Origin: Clostridia bacterium
GTDB taxonomy: Bacteria > Bacillota > Clostridia > Oscillospirales > CAG-272
Assembly: GCA_017473085.1 (NCBI GenBank)
Contig: JAFUNF010000006.1
Coordinates: 62,001 to 126,000, forward strand
Direction of reading: 5' to 3'
Length of the DNA: 64,000 nt
This document shows positions 31,940 through 40,780 of the stretch, piece by piece (within the stretch, counting starts at the first letter, position 1; every line of letters starts with the position of its first letter). The notes beneath the pieces are model-generated. The model worked only from the letters and a program-made list of their open reading frames with translations. It made no database searches and was not told the DNA's origin. A program made the translations under genes and the position numbers.

Positions 31940-33253
31940 ATGGTAAGAATTGAAAAAGTTATCCCCTCGTCAATAGCCGACCAATGCGGTATTGCTACAG
32001 GTGATTATCTGCTTAGCATAAACGACCACGAAATAAACGACGTGCTTGATTATAGATTTTACTTAGCCGAGGAAGAAATTATTTTGGAGGTAAAAAAGGA
32101 TGAGGAAATCCTTGCCTTTGAAATAGAAAAGGAAATGTACGAGGACATAGGATTAGAGTTTGAAACTCCTCTTATGGATAAAAAGCATAGATGCGAAAAT
32201 AAATGTATTTTTTGCTTTATCGACCAACTACCTAAGGGCTTACGTGAAAGCTTATATTTTAAGGATGATGACTCACGATTATCCTTTTTACACGGCAACT
32301 ATATAACCTTGACTAATTTGTCAGAGAAGGACATTGACAGAATAATTGAAATGCATATTTCTCCTGTCAATGTCTCTGTACATACAACCAATCCCGAATT
32401 GCGTTGTAAAATGATGAAAAACAAAAGAGCAGGCATGACCCTTTCTTATCTTGATAAGTTAAGAGATGGTGGTATTGATATAAATGCTCAAATTGTTTTG
32501 TGTCGTGGTATAAATGACGGAGACGAATTAAAAAGCTCTCTTGAGGATTTGAAAAAGCTTTATCCAAAGCTTTGCAGTGTAGCGATTGTCCCATCAGGTC
32601 TAACTAAGCATAGACAAGGCTTATATCCACTAAAGCCTTATGATAAGGAGTCTTCACGTCAGGTTATCGAAATTGTAGAGGAGTTTAACCAAAAAAACAA
32701 GAACATTTTTGGCAAAAATATGTTCTTTTGCTCAGATGAATTTTATTTACTTGCCGAAAAATCACTACCAAACGACGAATACTACGAGGAATATTCTCAG
32801 CTTGAAAATGGTGTAGGGATGCTTCGCTCCTTTGAAACGGAGCTTGATGGCTTTTTGAAGCTTTTAAGTGACGAGGAACGCAGTATTTGTCGTAAGGTTA
32901 GTGTTGCAACGGGCGAAAGTGCGTATTCCTTTATTTGTGATATGGTATCTCGAGTAAAGGCAGTATGCAAGGGACTTGAATGCAATGTTTATAAGATAGA
33001 AAATGAATTTTTTGGCACAACAGTAACAGTTGCAGGATTAATAACAGGCGTTGATTTAATTAATCAGCTAAGGGACAAGGATTTAGGTGCTGAGCTTCTT
33101 ATTTCAAGAACAATGTTAAGAAGCGAGGGCGACCTTTTTCTGTGTCAAACCTCACTAAGTGACCTTGAAAAGACCCTTGGTGTAGCCGTCACACCTGTTA
33201 TGCAGGATGGAGCAAGCCTTGTTGAATGCTTGCTTGGAATAAAGGAGGTATAA
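31940..33253 (+). CDS. DUF512 protein: PDZ-like domain plus radical-SAM-like core
   Basis: 437 residues. An N-terminal PDZ-like domain (residues 1-75, IPSSIADQCGIATGDYLLSIND) precedes a cysteine cluster CENKCIFCFIDQLPKGLR that resembles a radical SAM CxxxCxxC motif, then the DUF512 domain. This is a widely conserved clostridial protein of unknown reaction. It stands directly before der and may be co-transcribed with it (one base between stop and start). Function is not assigned. Confidence 0.9.
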   Translation: MVRIEKVIPSSIADQCGIATGDYLLSINDHEINDVLDYRFYLAEEEIILEVKKDEEILAFEIEKEMYEDIGLEFETPLMDKKHRCENKCIFCFIDQLPKGLRESLYFKDDDSRLSFLHGNYITLTNLSEKDIDRIIEMHISPVNVSVHTTNPELRCKMMKNKRAGMTLSYLDKLRDGGIDINAQIVLCRGINDGDELKSSLEDLKKLYPKLCSVAIVPSGLTKHRQGLYPLKPYDKESSRQVIEIVEEFNQKNKNIFGKNMFFCSDEFYLLAEKSLPNDEYYEEYSQLENGVGMLRSFETELDGFLKLLSDEERSICRKVSVATGESAYSFICDMVSRVKAVCKGLECNVYKIENEFFGTTVTVAGLITGVDLINQLRDKDLGAELLISRTMLRSEGDLFLCQTSLSDLEKTLGVAVTPVMQDGASLVECLLGIKEV

Positions 33254-33254
33254 A

Positions 33255-34595
33255 ATGTCTAAACCAATAGTAGCCATTGTTGGCAGACCAAATGTTGGAA
33301 AAAGCACTCTTTTCAATAAGCTAATTGGCGAAAGGAGAGCTATTGTCGAGGACACACCAGGTGTTACAAGAGACCGTATATATGGTGAGAGTGAATGGTG
33401 TGGAAAGAAGTTTATTTTAATAGATACAGGTGGAATCGAGCCAAAAACTGACAACTCAATTCTCAAAAAAATGAGAGAGCAGGCTCAAATTGCTATCGAC
33501 ACAGCTGATGTTATCATTTTTATGGTTGACATTAATACAGGACTTGTTGCAGATGATCGAGATATTGCAATTATGCTTAAGAAAAGCGGAAAACCAATTG
33601 TTGTATGCGTAAATAAATCTGATAAGATTGGTACTGTTGACCCTACATTTTATGAGTTTTACGAGCTGGGCTTTGATAAGGACCCAATTCCTGTTTCTTC
33701 AATTCACGGCTCAGGTAGTGGAGATCTCTTAGATGCAGTATTTGAAAGTATGCCCGAAAAGCAAGAGGTTGAAGAGGACGACGATTATATTAATGTTTGT
33801 GTAATCGGTAAGCCAAACGCTGGAAAATCCTCACTTATTAACAAAATTTTGGGTACGGATAGGCTAATAGTTTCCCCAATTGCAGGAACTACAAGAGACG
33901 CAATAGACACAAAATTTGAAAACGAATTTGGTAAATACAACCTTATAGACACAGCTGGTATAAGACGACAAAGCAAGGTTGACGACAAAATTGAAAAATA
34001 TAGCGTTTTAAGAGCACAAATGGCAGTTGAAAGAGCAGATGTGTGCTTACTTGTTGTTGATGCTACCGAGGGTGTAACCGAGCAGGACGAAAAAATTGCA
34101 GGAATTGCTCACGAGGCAGGCAAGGCAGTAATTATCGTAGTAAATAAGTGGGATTTACCTGATACCGAGGACAAAAACACAACAAATTACTCTAAAAAGG
34201 TATATGAGGCGCTTGCGTATATGAAGTATGCACCAATTATGTACGTGTCCGCTCTTACAGGACAAAGAGTAGTTAAGCTCTTCGAACAGATTAATTACGT
34301 ATTTAATCAGTCGAAAATGCGTGTATCAACTGGTATGCTTAATGACGTATTAAACGACGCAATTACAAGAGTACAACCACCTTCAGATAAGGGAAGAAGG
34401 CTAAAGGTTTACTATATGACACAGGCAAGTGTAGCACCACCAACCTTTGTACTATTCTGTAATAGTGCTGCACTTTTCCATTATTCGTACCAAAGATATA
34501 TCGAAAATTGCCTTCGTGACACCTTTGGCTTCAGAGGTACACCAATTAAGCTTGTCATAAGACAACGCTCAGATGAGGATGAAACAAGAATATGA
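33255..34595 (+). CDS. der: Ribosome-associated GTPase Der (EngA)
   Basis: 446 residues with two successive GTPase domains, the hallmark of Der, which helps mature the 50S subunit. The first has GRPNVGKSTLFNKL and DTPGVTRDR, the second (about residue 180 on) GKPNAGKSSLINKI and DTAGIRRQSKVDDKIEKYS. The C-terminal KH-like domain closes the protein. AAGGAGG precedes the ATG, and the stop codon overlaps the plsY start by four bases. Confidence 0.97.
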   Translation: MSKPIVAIVGRPNVGKSTLFNKLIGERRAIVEDTPGVTRDRIYGESEWCGKKFILIDTGGIEPKTDNSILKKMREQAQIAIDTADVIIFMVDINTGLVADDRDIAIMLKKSGKPIVVCVNKSDKIGTVDPTFYEFYELGFDKDPIPVSSIHGSGSGDLLDAVFESMPEKQEVEEDDDYINVCVIGKPNAGKSSLINKILGTDRLIVSPIAGTTRDAIDTKFENEFGKYNLIDTAGIRRQSKVDDKIEKYSVLRAQMAVERADVCLLVVDATEGVTEQDEKIAGIAHEAGKAVIIVVNKWDLPDTEDKNTTNYSKKVYEALAYMKYAPIMYVSALTGQRVVKLFEQINYVFNQSKMRVSTGMLNDVLNDAITRVQPPSDKGRRLKVYYMTQASVAPPTFVLFCNSAALFHYSYQRYIENCLRDTFGFRGTPIKLVIRQRSDEDETRI

Positions 34596-35353
34596 CGTAT
34601 GAATTATTTTATAAAAACGGCTTAATTTTATACTATTTTCAAGACTTTTTTAAGCCTCTTTCAGAAAGTGGCGACGATATAGGCTTCAGGTTTTTATTTT
34701 GGTTTGGTTGTGCTTTGATAGGCTATCTATTAGGTAGCTTAAACTTTGGAGTTCTATTATCCAAGCTAAAAGGTAAGGATGTTAGAGATTCAGGTAGTGG
34801 CAACGCAGGTACAACGAATGTTATTCGTGTTTTTGGCAAAAAAGCAGGAGTATTTACGTTTATTGGTGACTTTCTTAAAACAATAATTGCATGCTATCTT
34901 GCTATGGCAATTTGGGGCGTGCATGGTGCATATATTGCAGGACTTTTTGCAATAATCGGTCACGCATTCCCAATATATTTTAAATTTAAGGGTGGAAAGG
35001 GTGTCGTATGTATTACCGCGGTAGGACTTGTAACCTCCCCTACGCCTATACCTTGGGTTTTGCTTATTTGTATCGTTGTTTTCGTAGTTTTGCTTCTTTG
35101 CTTCAAAATGGTATCCTTTGCATCGATTATGTGTATGGTAGTATATCCATTTATACTTAACACCTTTGTTAATTTCAGTAATACCTCAACCACAGAATCA
35201 GGTGGTGGCGTTTATATGCTATATGCAGTTTTGATGGCTGGACTTGTAATATTCCTACACAGGAAAAACCTTGTAAGAATATTTAACCACGAGGAGTCTA
35301 AAATTAAGCTTGGTAAAAAGAAAAACGAAAACGACACAGACACAAAGAAATAA
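34592..35353 (+). CDS. plsY: Acyl-phosphate:glycerol-3-phosphate acyltransferase PlsY, N-terminally extended
   Basis: A 253-residue membrane enzyme that makes lysophosphatidic acid for phospholipid synthesis. The PlsY motifs are clear: IGYLLGSLNFGVLLSKLKGKDVRDSGSGNAGTTN, then IGHAFPIYFKFKGGKGV. Against the usual 190-220 residues it has an extra 35 or so N-terminal residues and a charged lysine-rich tail (KKKNENDTDTKK). A later start inside the frame cannot be ruled out. It overlaps der (ATGA), so co-transcription is likely. Confidence 0.9.
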   Translation: MTYELFYKNGLILYYFQDFFKPLSESGDDIGFRFLFWFGCALIGYLLGSLNFGVLLSKLKGKDVRDSGSGNAGTTNVIRVFGKKAGVFTFIGDFLKTIIACYLAMAIWGVHGAYIAGLFAIIGHAFPIYFKFKGGKGVVCITAVGLVTSPTPIPWVLLICIVVFVVLLLCFKMVSFASIMCMVVYPFILNTFVNFSNTSTTESGGGVYMLYAVLMAGLVIFLHRKNLVRIFNHEESKIKLGKKKNENDTDTKK

Positions 35354-35366
35354 AAAAGGATTTTAA

Positions 35367-36536
35367 ATGAAAAGCGTAAAAAGTGAAAGACTTGAGTTAC
35401 TTGCCAATATAGCATCACAGCTATGCGATAAGCAAGCACTTAAGAAAATTGTCTTATCAAAGCCTGATCAGACTGATGTTTTAAAAAGCGTAATTTCACC
35501 AATTATGTTGAGCGGAGAATACTCCTTGCAAATTGAAACCTTTTCTAAGGATAACAAGGCTTTTCACCACAATTTGAGAGAAAACTTCGAAAAAGAGCTT
35601 TTAAGCATTTTTTACGATTATTCTCAAATTAACTTGATTTCTACACTTGGAGAATGTCAATTTATGAGGTCCAAGGGTGGAAAGGAGTCTTTAATTGGCG
35701 AAAAAAAGCTAATTAATAAGCTATCAGGTGCCAATGTGGAGAAAGCAGAGCTTTCTGGCAACAACAAAGAGAAAAACCATATACTCTCAGGAAAAGAGGA
35801 CTTCTTGAAAAAGCTTGGCATAAGTGACGAAACAGGTCGTATTCGTGACAAAATGCAGGCAAAATACAGACAAATTAACAAATTCCTTGAGCACATTGAG
35901 TCAATAAGGGACAAGCTACCCGAAAACAATATCAATATTTACGATTTGTGCTGTGGCAAAAGCTATTTAAGCTTTGCAGTTTACCATTACTTTAAGCATA
36001 TTTTGAAGAAAAACATCAAAATGGTATGCATAGACTTAAAAAAGGATGTAATTGAATACTGTAATCAAGTTGCAACTCGACTTGGCTTTGTGGAAATGGA
36101 ATTTGTTTGTATGGATATAAATAAATACGAAATGAAGGACAAGCCACACCTTGTTATTTCACTTCACGCCTGTGATATAGCAACTGATATTGTGCTTGAT
36201 AAGGCAAGCACAAATGGAGCAGAGGTTATTTTATCAACCCCTTGCTGTCACCACGAGCTTAATCATAGCTTGAATTGTCCAGCACTTGATTTCGTAGCAA
36301 GACACTCAATGTTAAGACAAAAAATGTGCGATGCCTTAACAGATTCCTTAAGACTTATGAAGCTTGAAGCACAGGGCTATCGTGTAGATGCACTTGAGCT
36401 GATAGACCCTGAGGACACACCAAAAAATATTATGCTTCGCGCAATTAAAAAGAAAAATACAAGCAAGGCTCAATTGGACGAGCTTATGCGTAAATATGAG
36501 GATACAAAGGCCTTTTTGTTAGGCACTAAGGAGTAA
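35367..36536 (+). CDS. SAM-dependent methyltransferase (Methyltransf_32 type)
   Basis: 389 residues. The N-terminal 190 residues are a family-specific domain without known motif. The C-terminal half has a Rossmann methyltransferase core: NINIYDLCCGKSYLSFAVYHYF (SAM-binding loop), CIDLKKDVIEYC, LVISLHACDIATDI and a late cysteine-histidine group, STPCCHHELN. This recalls the PF13679 family, including proteins predicted to methylate RNA; the substrate is unknown. It lies in the plus-strand run der-plsY-methyltransferase-aldolase with short gaps. Confidence 0.75.
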   Translation: MKSVKSERLELLANIASQLCDKQALKKIVLSKPDQTDVLKSVISPIMLSGEYSLQIETFSKDNKAFHHNLRENFEKELLSIFYDYSQINLISTLGECQFMRSKGGKESLIGEKKLINKLSGANVEKAELSGNNKEKNHILSGKEDFLKKLGISDETGRIRDKMQAKYRQINKFLEHIESIRDKLPENNINIYDLCCGKSYLSFAVYHYFKHILKKNIKMVCIDLKKDVIEYCNQVATRLGFVEMEFVCMDINKYEMKDKPHLVISLHACDIATDIVLDKASTNGAEVILSTPCCHHELNHSLNCPALDFVARHSMLRQKMCDALTDSLRLMKLEAQGYRVDALELIDPEDTPKNIMLRAIKKKNTSKAQLDELMRKYEDTKAFLLGTKE

Positions 36537-36539
36537 ACT

Positions 36540-37643
36540 ATGTCAATAGAAGTAATTGAAAGAATTTCACACAAATATGGCTCTGACCCAAGCTACGTTT
36601 TAGCAGGTGGAGGAAACACATCCTTTAAGGATGATAATTACCTATACATAAAGGGCTCGGGCACATCTCTTGCTACAATTACAAAGGACGGCTTTGTAAA
36701 AATGTCAAGAGAAGCTCTTGCACAAATTTGGAATAAGGAATACTCCAAGGAGCAGGACAAGAGAGAAGCACAAGTCCTTGCCGATATGATGGGTGCAAGA
36801 TGTGTAGGCGAGGAGGCAAAAAGACCCTCTGTTGAAACGCTATTACATAATTTATTTGTTCAACCCTATGTTTTGCACGTTCATCCAACTATGGTAAATG
36901 GCTTAACCTGTTCCGTATGGGGTAAGGATGGCATGGAAAAAATGTTCCCAAATGCCTTGTGGATTGAGGAAACTGAGCCAGGCTATACATTAGCTAAAAA
37001 ATGCAGAGATAGAATAAATGAATATGAAGAAAAGACAGGAAAGCTTGCAAATCTTCTTTTCCTACAAAACCATGGCGTTTTCTTCGCAGCTGATAGCGAA
37101 AAGGAAATGGACGAATTGGTTAATGACGTAATGTCAGAGTTTAAAAGAAATATTACAACGTATCCAAACACCACACCAATTGAAGCAAGCAAAGATGTAA
37201 CTGAATTGATAAACAAGGTTAAAGCATTAAACGAAGAAGGCTCTGTGGTTAAATTTGTACTTAATTACGAGGTTGAAAGACTTTGTCAATCTCTTGATAG
37301 CTTTAAGGTGCTTTTAAGACCAATGACTCCTGACCATATTGTATATTGTAAGGCACTTCCATTATACATAGAAAATGAAGACACACTTGAGGAAAAGCAC
37401 GCACTTTTCGTAAAGGAAAACGGCTATTTACCAAAGATTATATTTATTCAAGGCGTGGGAATGCTTGCAATTGGCAATAGCGAGAAAAATGCTCAGGTTG
37501 TTAGTGATGTATGGCTTGATGCTGTAAAGATTTCTGTTTATGCACAAAGCTTTGGTGGTGTAAGACAAATGGCACCAGAAATGGTAGATTTTATTGCTAA
37601 CTGGGAGGTTGAAAGCTACAGAAGTAAGGTAGCCTTAAAGTGA
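36540..37643 (+). CDS. Class II aldolase/adducin-family protein
   Basis: 367 residues. The N terminus has GGGNTSFK and KGSGTSLATI, and the metal-site block is HVHPTMVNGLTCSVWGKDG with a later histidine in LLFLQNHGVFF. This matches the zinc-dependent class II aldolase fold that cleaves sugar phosphates (fuculose- or rhamnulose-1-phosphate) or, in long bifunctional forms, carries an added dehydrogenase; that dehydrogenase is absent here. It sits directly before luxS (one base between them), so co-transcription with SAM-cycle genes is likely, and the aldolase may act on a C5/C6 product of that pathway or on another sugar. Confidence 0.75.
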   Translation: MSIEVIERISHKYGSDPSYVLAGGGNTSFKDDNYLYIKGSGTSLATITKDGFVKMSREALAQIWNKEYSKEQDKREAQVLADMMGARCVGEEAKRPSVETLLHNLFVQPYVLHVHPTMVNGLTCSVWGKDGMEKMFPNALWIEETEPGYTLAKKCRDRINEYEEKTGKLANLLFLQNHGVFFAADSEKEMDELVNDVMSEFKRNITTYPNTTPIEASKDVTELINKVKALNEEGSVVKFVLNYEVERLCQSLDSFKVLLRPMTPDHIVYCKALPLYIENEDTLEEKHALFVKENGYLPKIIFIQGVGMLAIGNSEKNAQVVSDVWLDAVKISVYAQSFGGVRQMAPEMVDFIANWEVESYRSKVALK

Positions 37644-37644
37644 T

Positions 37645-38097
37645 ATGAAAAAAATAGCGAGCTTTACAGTTGACCACGATAAAATTTTAGAAGGAATGTA
37701 CATTTCTCGTATTGATGGAGATATAACAACCTATGATATGAGAATGAGAAGACCCAATATGGGCGACTATATTGATAATATAACTCTTCATTCATTAGAG
37801 CATATGTTTGCAACCTACGTAAGAAATTCCCAAATAGGCGAAAATGTTATATATTTTGGACCAATGGGCTGTCAAACAGGCTTTTATTTGCTTGTAAGAG
37901 ATGAAAAGCCTGAAAGAGTCCTTGAAATTACTAAAAAGGTGCTAACACAAATTATTGAGCATAAGGGAGAAATTTTTGGCAATACAAGAACTGAATGTGG
38001 CAATTACAGAAACTTGAATCTTGAATGTGCTCAGCTTGAAAGTCAAAGATATTTAAATGTGCTAAACGCAAAAGAGGTAAGCTTTAAATATGAGTAA
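37645..38097 (+). CDS. luxS: S-ribosylhomocysteine lyase
   Basis: A 150-residue enzyme that splits S-ribosylhomocysteine into homocysteine and the autoinducer-2 precursor DPD. The metal-binding HSLEH motif lies near residue 54, and the conserved cysteine is in GPMGCQTGFYL (near residue 83). The length is typical. It starts one base after the aldolase stop and overlaps mtnN by eight bases, giving the two steps that recycle S-adenosylhomocysteine in one unit. metK at 14 kb makes the SAM. Confidence 0.97.
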   Translation: MKKIASFTVDHDKILEGMYISRIDGDITTYDMRMRRPNMGDYIDNITLHSLEHMFATYVRNSQIGENVIYFGPMGCQTGFYLLVRDEKPERVLEITKKVLTQIIEHKGEIFGNTRTECGNYRNLNLECAQLESQRYLNVLNAKEVSFKYE

Positions 38098-38779
38098 GAT
38101 AATTGGAATTATTGGAGCTATGGATATTGAGGTTGACTCACTCGTTTCCTCAATGACTAAAAAGAAAGCAACAGAAATTAGTGGAATCAAATTTTATCAA
38201 GGCAAGCTTTGTGGCAAGGATGTTGTTGTTGCAAAGTGTGGAATTGGAAAGGTTTTTGCATCGATTTGTGCACAAACTATGATTCTTAAATTCAACCCAA
38301 CAGTTATTATAAATACAGGGGTTGCAGGCACTCTTGATAAGGATTTACATGTTTTAGACATAGCGATAGCAGGTGGTGTTGTCCAACACGATATGGATAC
38401 CTCCGCTTTAGGAGACCCTGTCGGCTTGATATCAGGCATCAACATAATAGAATTTAAGTCCAACGAAAGCGTTGTAAAGACTTTAAAATTCGCTTGCGAG
38501 AGTGTAAAATCCTTTTCTAAGGTTGGCATAATTGCAACAGGCGACAAATTCATTCACGAAGCACAGAATAAAACATGGCTAAAAGAGCATTTCAATGCAA
38601 TTGCATGCGAAATGGAGGGTGGAGCAATAGGACACACCTGCTATGTAAATAACGTCCCCTTTGGTATTATTAGAGCAATTTCCGATGGTGAGGGCGCAAC
38701 AATGGATTATTTAACCTTCTCAAAGCAGTCGGCACAAAAATCCATAGAAATCGTAAAAAAATTCGTAGAACTATATTAA
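38090..38779 (+). CDS. mtnN: 5'-methylthioadenosine/S-adenosylhomocysteine nucleosidase
   Basis: A 229-residue enzyme that removes adenine from SAH and MTA; its product S-ribosylhomocysteine is the substrate of LuxS, encoded just before it. The start IGIIGAMDIEVDSL, the central INTGVAGTLDKDLHVLD and the active-site ACEMEGGAIGHTCYVN are family hallmarks. It overlaps luxS by eight bases and is followed after ten bases by an isomerase-like gene. Confidence 0.96.
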   Translation: MSKIIGIIGAMDIEVDSLVSSMTKKKATEISGIKFYQGKLCGKDVVVAKCGIGKVFASICAQTMILKFNPTVIINTGVAGTLDKDLHVLDIAIAGGVVQHDMDTSALGDPVGLISGINIIEFKSNESVVKTLKFACESVKSFSKVGIIATGDKFIHEAQNKTWLKEHFNAIACEMEGGAIGHTCYVNNVPFGIIRAISDGEGATMDYLTFSKQSAQKSIEIVKKFVELY

Positions 38780-38789
38780 GGAGCAGATT

Positions 38790-39611
38790 ATGAAGTTAGG
38801 ATTACAGTTATATTCAATAAGAGAAGATTTAGAAAAGGATTTTTTTGGCACACTTGAAAAGGTTAAGGCGTTAGGCTATGATGGTTGTGAGTTTGCAGGA
38901 CTTTATGGCAAAACAGCAAGTGAAATTAAAGCAAAATGTCAAGAGCTTGACTTAATACCTATTTCTGCTCACGTTACATATGATGAGCTTGTTGGCGATA
39001 TGGAAAAGACAGTTAGTATTTATAAGGACATAGGATGCAAATATATTGCAGTGCCATATCTTCCTGAAAGCCTACGTTATGGTACTGAGGCATATCCTAC
39101 AGTAGTTGAAAATATAAGAAAAATCGGCGAGGTATGTAAGAAAAACGGAATTGTACTACTTTACCACAACCACGATTTTGAGTTTGCAAAGAACGAAAAG
39201 GGAAACTATGTATTAGACGAACTCTATACGGAAATCGATAGTAGCCTTTTGCAAACGGAAATTGATACCTGTTGGGTAAATGTAGCGGGCGAAAACCCCT
39301 GTGATTACGTAAGAAAATACACAAATAGAGCACCAGTAGTTCATCTAAAGGACTTTACAGGCGAGAAAAATCAAAATATGTATAAGCTAATAGGCATTGA
39401 AAGCGAAGCAAAGGAAGAGGTTAAAAATACCTTTGAATTCAGACCTCTTGGCTATGGAAAGCAAAATATCCCAGCAATAGTAGAATCTGCAAAGGATGCT
39501 GGTGCACTTTGGGTAATTGCCGAGCAGGACGAGCCCTCAATGGGCAAATCCCGTATGGAATGTGCCGAAATGAGCATTAATTATATAAAAGAGAATGTTT
39601 CTTTAAACTAA
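38790..39611 (+). CDS. Sugar phosphate isomerase/epimerase-like TIM-barrel protein
   Basis: 273 residues of the xylose-isomerase-like TIM-barrel family: LGLQLYSIREDLEKDFFGTL at the N terminus, GYDGCEFAGLYG, LLYHNHDFEF and VHLKDFTGEKN, with metal-binding Glu, His and Asp in the expected places. Substrates in the family are diverse (myo-inosose, xylulose, tagatose derivatives). Its position at the end of the luxS-mtnN unit could mean use of a carbohydrate from that pathway, but that is inference. A terminator follows. Confidence 0.8.
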   Translation: MKLGLQLYSIREDLEKDFFGTLEKVKALGYDGCEFAGLYGKTASEIKAKCQELDLIPISAHVTYDELVGDMEKTVSIYKDIGCKYIAVPYLPESLRYGTEAYPTVVENIRKIGEVCKKNGIVLLYHNHDFEFAKNEKGNYVLDELYTEIDSSLLQTEIDTCWVNVAGENPCDYVRKYTNRAPVVHLKDFTGEKNQNMYKLIGIESEAKEEVKNTFEFRPLGYGKQNIPAIVESAKDAGALWVIAEQDEPSMGKSRMECAEMSINYIKENVSLN

Positions 39612-39623
39612 AATATGCAAATA

Positions 39624-39649
39624 AAAAACGGCTTCTTAGCCGTTTTTTT
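39624..39649. terminator. Terminator after the isomerase-like gene
   Basis: AAACGGCT-TCTT-AGCCGTTT with long A and T flanks; it lies between converging genes and can serve the SpoU methyltransferase gene too. Confidence 0.8.
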
Positions 39650-40418
39650 ATTTGTTATTTCGAAAAACCTCAAATGCAAGAATTGTAGATGCAGATGCCG
39701 CAGAAAGAGCAGATGCAAAATCTCGTCCGTAATCTATTCTTACAATTTGGTCAGCTTGGGCAAGGACCTTGCTTGAAATTCCTCGCTTTTCGCCACCTAC
39801 TATTAGAAAAATAGGCTTTTTTAGGTCTGCCTCATAAACACTAACAGAGTTTTTTATATCTGCACAAACTATTTTATAGCCCCTTTTCTTAAAGCAATCA
39901 ATAAAATCATTGTCTGCAATATATACGTCAATTCTTTCACTTGCCCCTGCCGAGGAGCGACATACAACACCTGAGGCACTTAGCCAGTTTCTTTCGCTAA
40001 GTATAATGCCATCAGCACCTGAGGCATAAATAGACCTTAAGGCATAGCCAAAATTGTACGGGTCCTCGATGCCCTCAAGCATAACATAAAAGCCATTTTC
40101 CTTAATGCTTGATAGCGATAATTTTTCGTATTCTCGCTCACTACAAATGGCAATAATGCCGCCGTGAGATGCACCAACAGTATAGTTATCAATGCAAGCA
40201 CTATCCACAGCCTCAATTTCAAAGCCAAAAAGAGAAGCCATTTTTTTAAGATAACCAAGCTCCTTAGCCTTTGATTTTTCCTTTGTGCAATCGTACAAAA
40301 TTTTCTCAATTTTGCGTGCGTTAGGCTTGTTTTCCTTTAAATTATCAAGTAGGGCACGTATCGAGGTCATTCCCTCGAAAACGCATGAGCCCTCATATCT
40401 GATATTTTCCTTAATCAT
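39648..40418 (-). CDS. SpoU/TrmH-family RNA 2'-O-methyltransferase
   Basis: 256 residues. The N terminus has the substrate-binding domain (residues 1-80), followed by a SpoU catalytic domain with the knotted-fold motifs YNFGYALRSIYASGADGIIL, LIVGGEKRGIS and a C-terminal RIDYGRDFASALSAASAS. It is like RlmB or TrmH; the exact target nucleotide (23S rRNA or tRNA) is not shown. It lies on the minus strand just downstream of the small membrane protein gene. Confidence 0.85.
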   Translation of the reverse strand: MIKENIRYEGSCVFEGMTSIRALLDNLKENKPNARKIEKILYDCTKEKSKAKELGYLKKMASLFGFEIEAVDSACIDNYTVGASHGGIIAICSEREYEKLSLSSIKENGFYVMLEGIEDPYNFGYALRSIYASGADGIILSERNWLSASGVVCRSSAGASERIDVYIADNDFIDCFKKRGYKIVCADIKNSVSVYEADLKKPIFLIVGGEKRGISSKVLAQADQIVRIDYGRDFASALSAASASTILAFEVFRNNK

Positions 40419-40429
40419 TTTAAAAAGCT

Positions 40430-40780
40430 TTAATCCTCGTCCTCGTCGTCAAAGGAAATGTCAATATCGCCAATATCAAGCTCATCTTCATAAGCTACTT
40501 CATCGCAGGAGTCCTTTTTCTCCGATGAAATAATATCAATATATTTCTTTGATTTTAGCTTTGAATTAATATGCTTCATTGCAGAAATAGAAGCGAGTGT
40601 GCCAATTAAAGTTGAAACTGCAACGAAGAAGGAGAAGTGCTTTTTTCTTCCGAAAACAAGATAAATTGCACTACATACAAGGGCAATAACCTCAGCACCG
40701 AAAAGTAGCTCATACTTTATGCTTTTGATAAACTTAAAGAAGCCCTTTGCCTTTCTTTTTGTATTATCACTTATTTGCAT
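40430..40780 (-). CDS. Small membrane protein with acidic tail, unknown
   Basis: About 116 residues from ATG 40780, whose codons overlap the end of prfB by 14 bases; starts further upstream lie inside prfB. A basic N terminus is followed by two hydrophobic segments (ELLFGAEVIALVCSAIYLVFG and FFVAVSTLIGTLASIS) and a tail almost entirely acidic (ELDIGDIDISFDDEDED). I do not recognise a family. It is probably co-transcribed with prfB and the SpoU gene. Confidence 0.65.
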   Translation of the reverse strand: MQISDNTKRKAKGFFKFIKSIKYELLFGAEVIALVCSAIYLVFGRKKHFSFFVAVSTLIGTLASISAMKHINSKLKSKKYIDIISSEKKDSCDEVAYEDELDIGDIDISFDDEDED

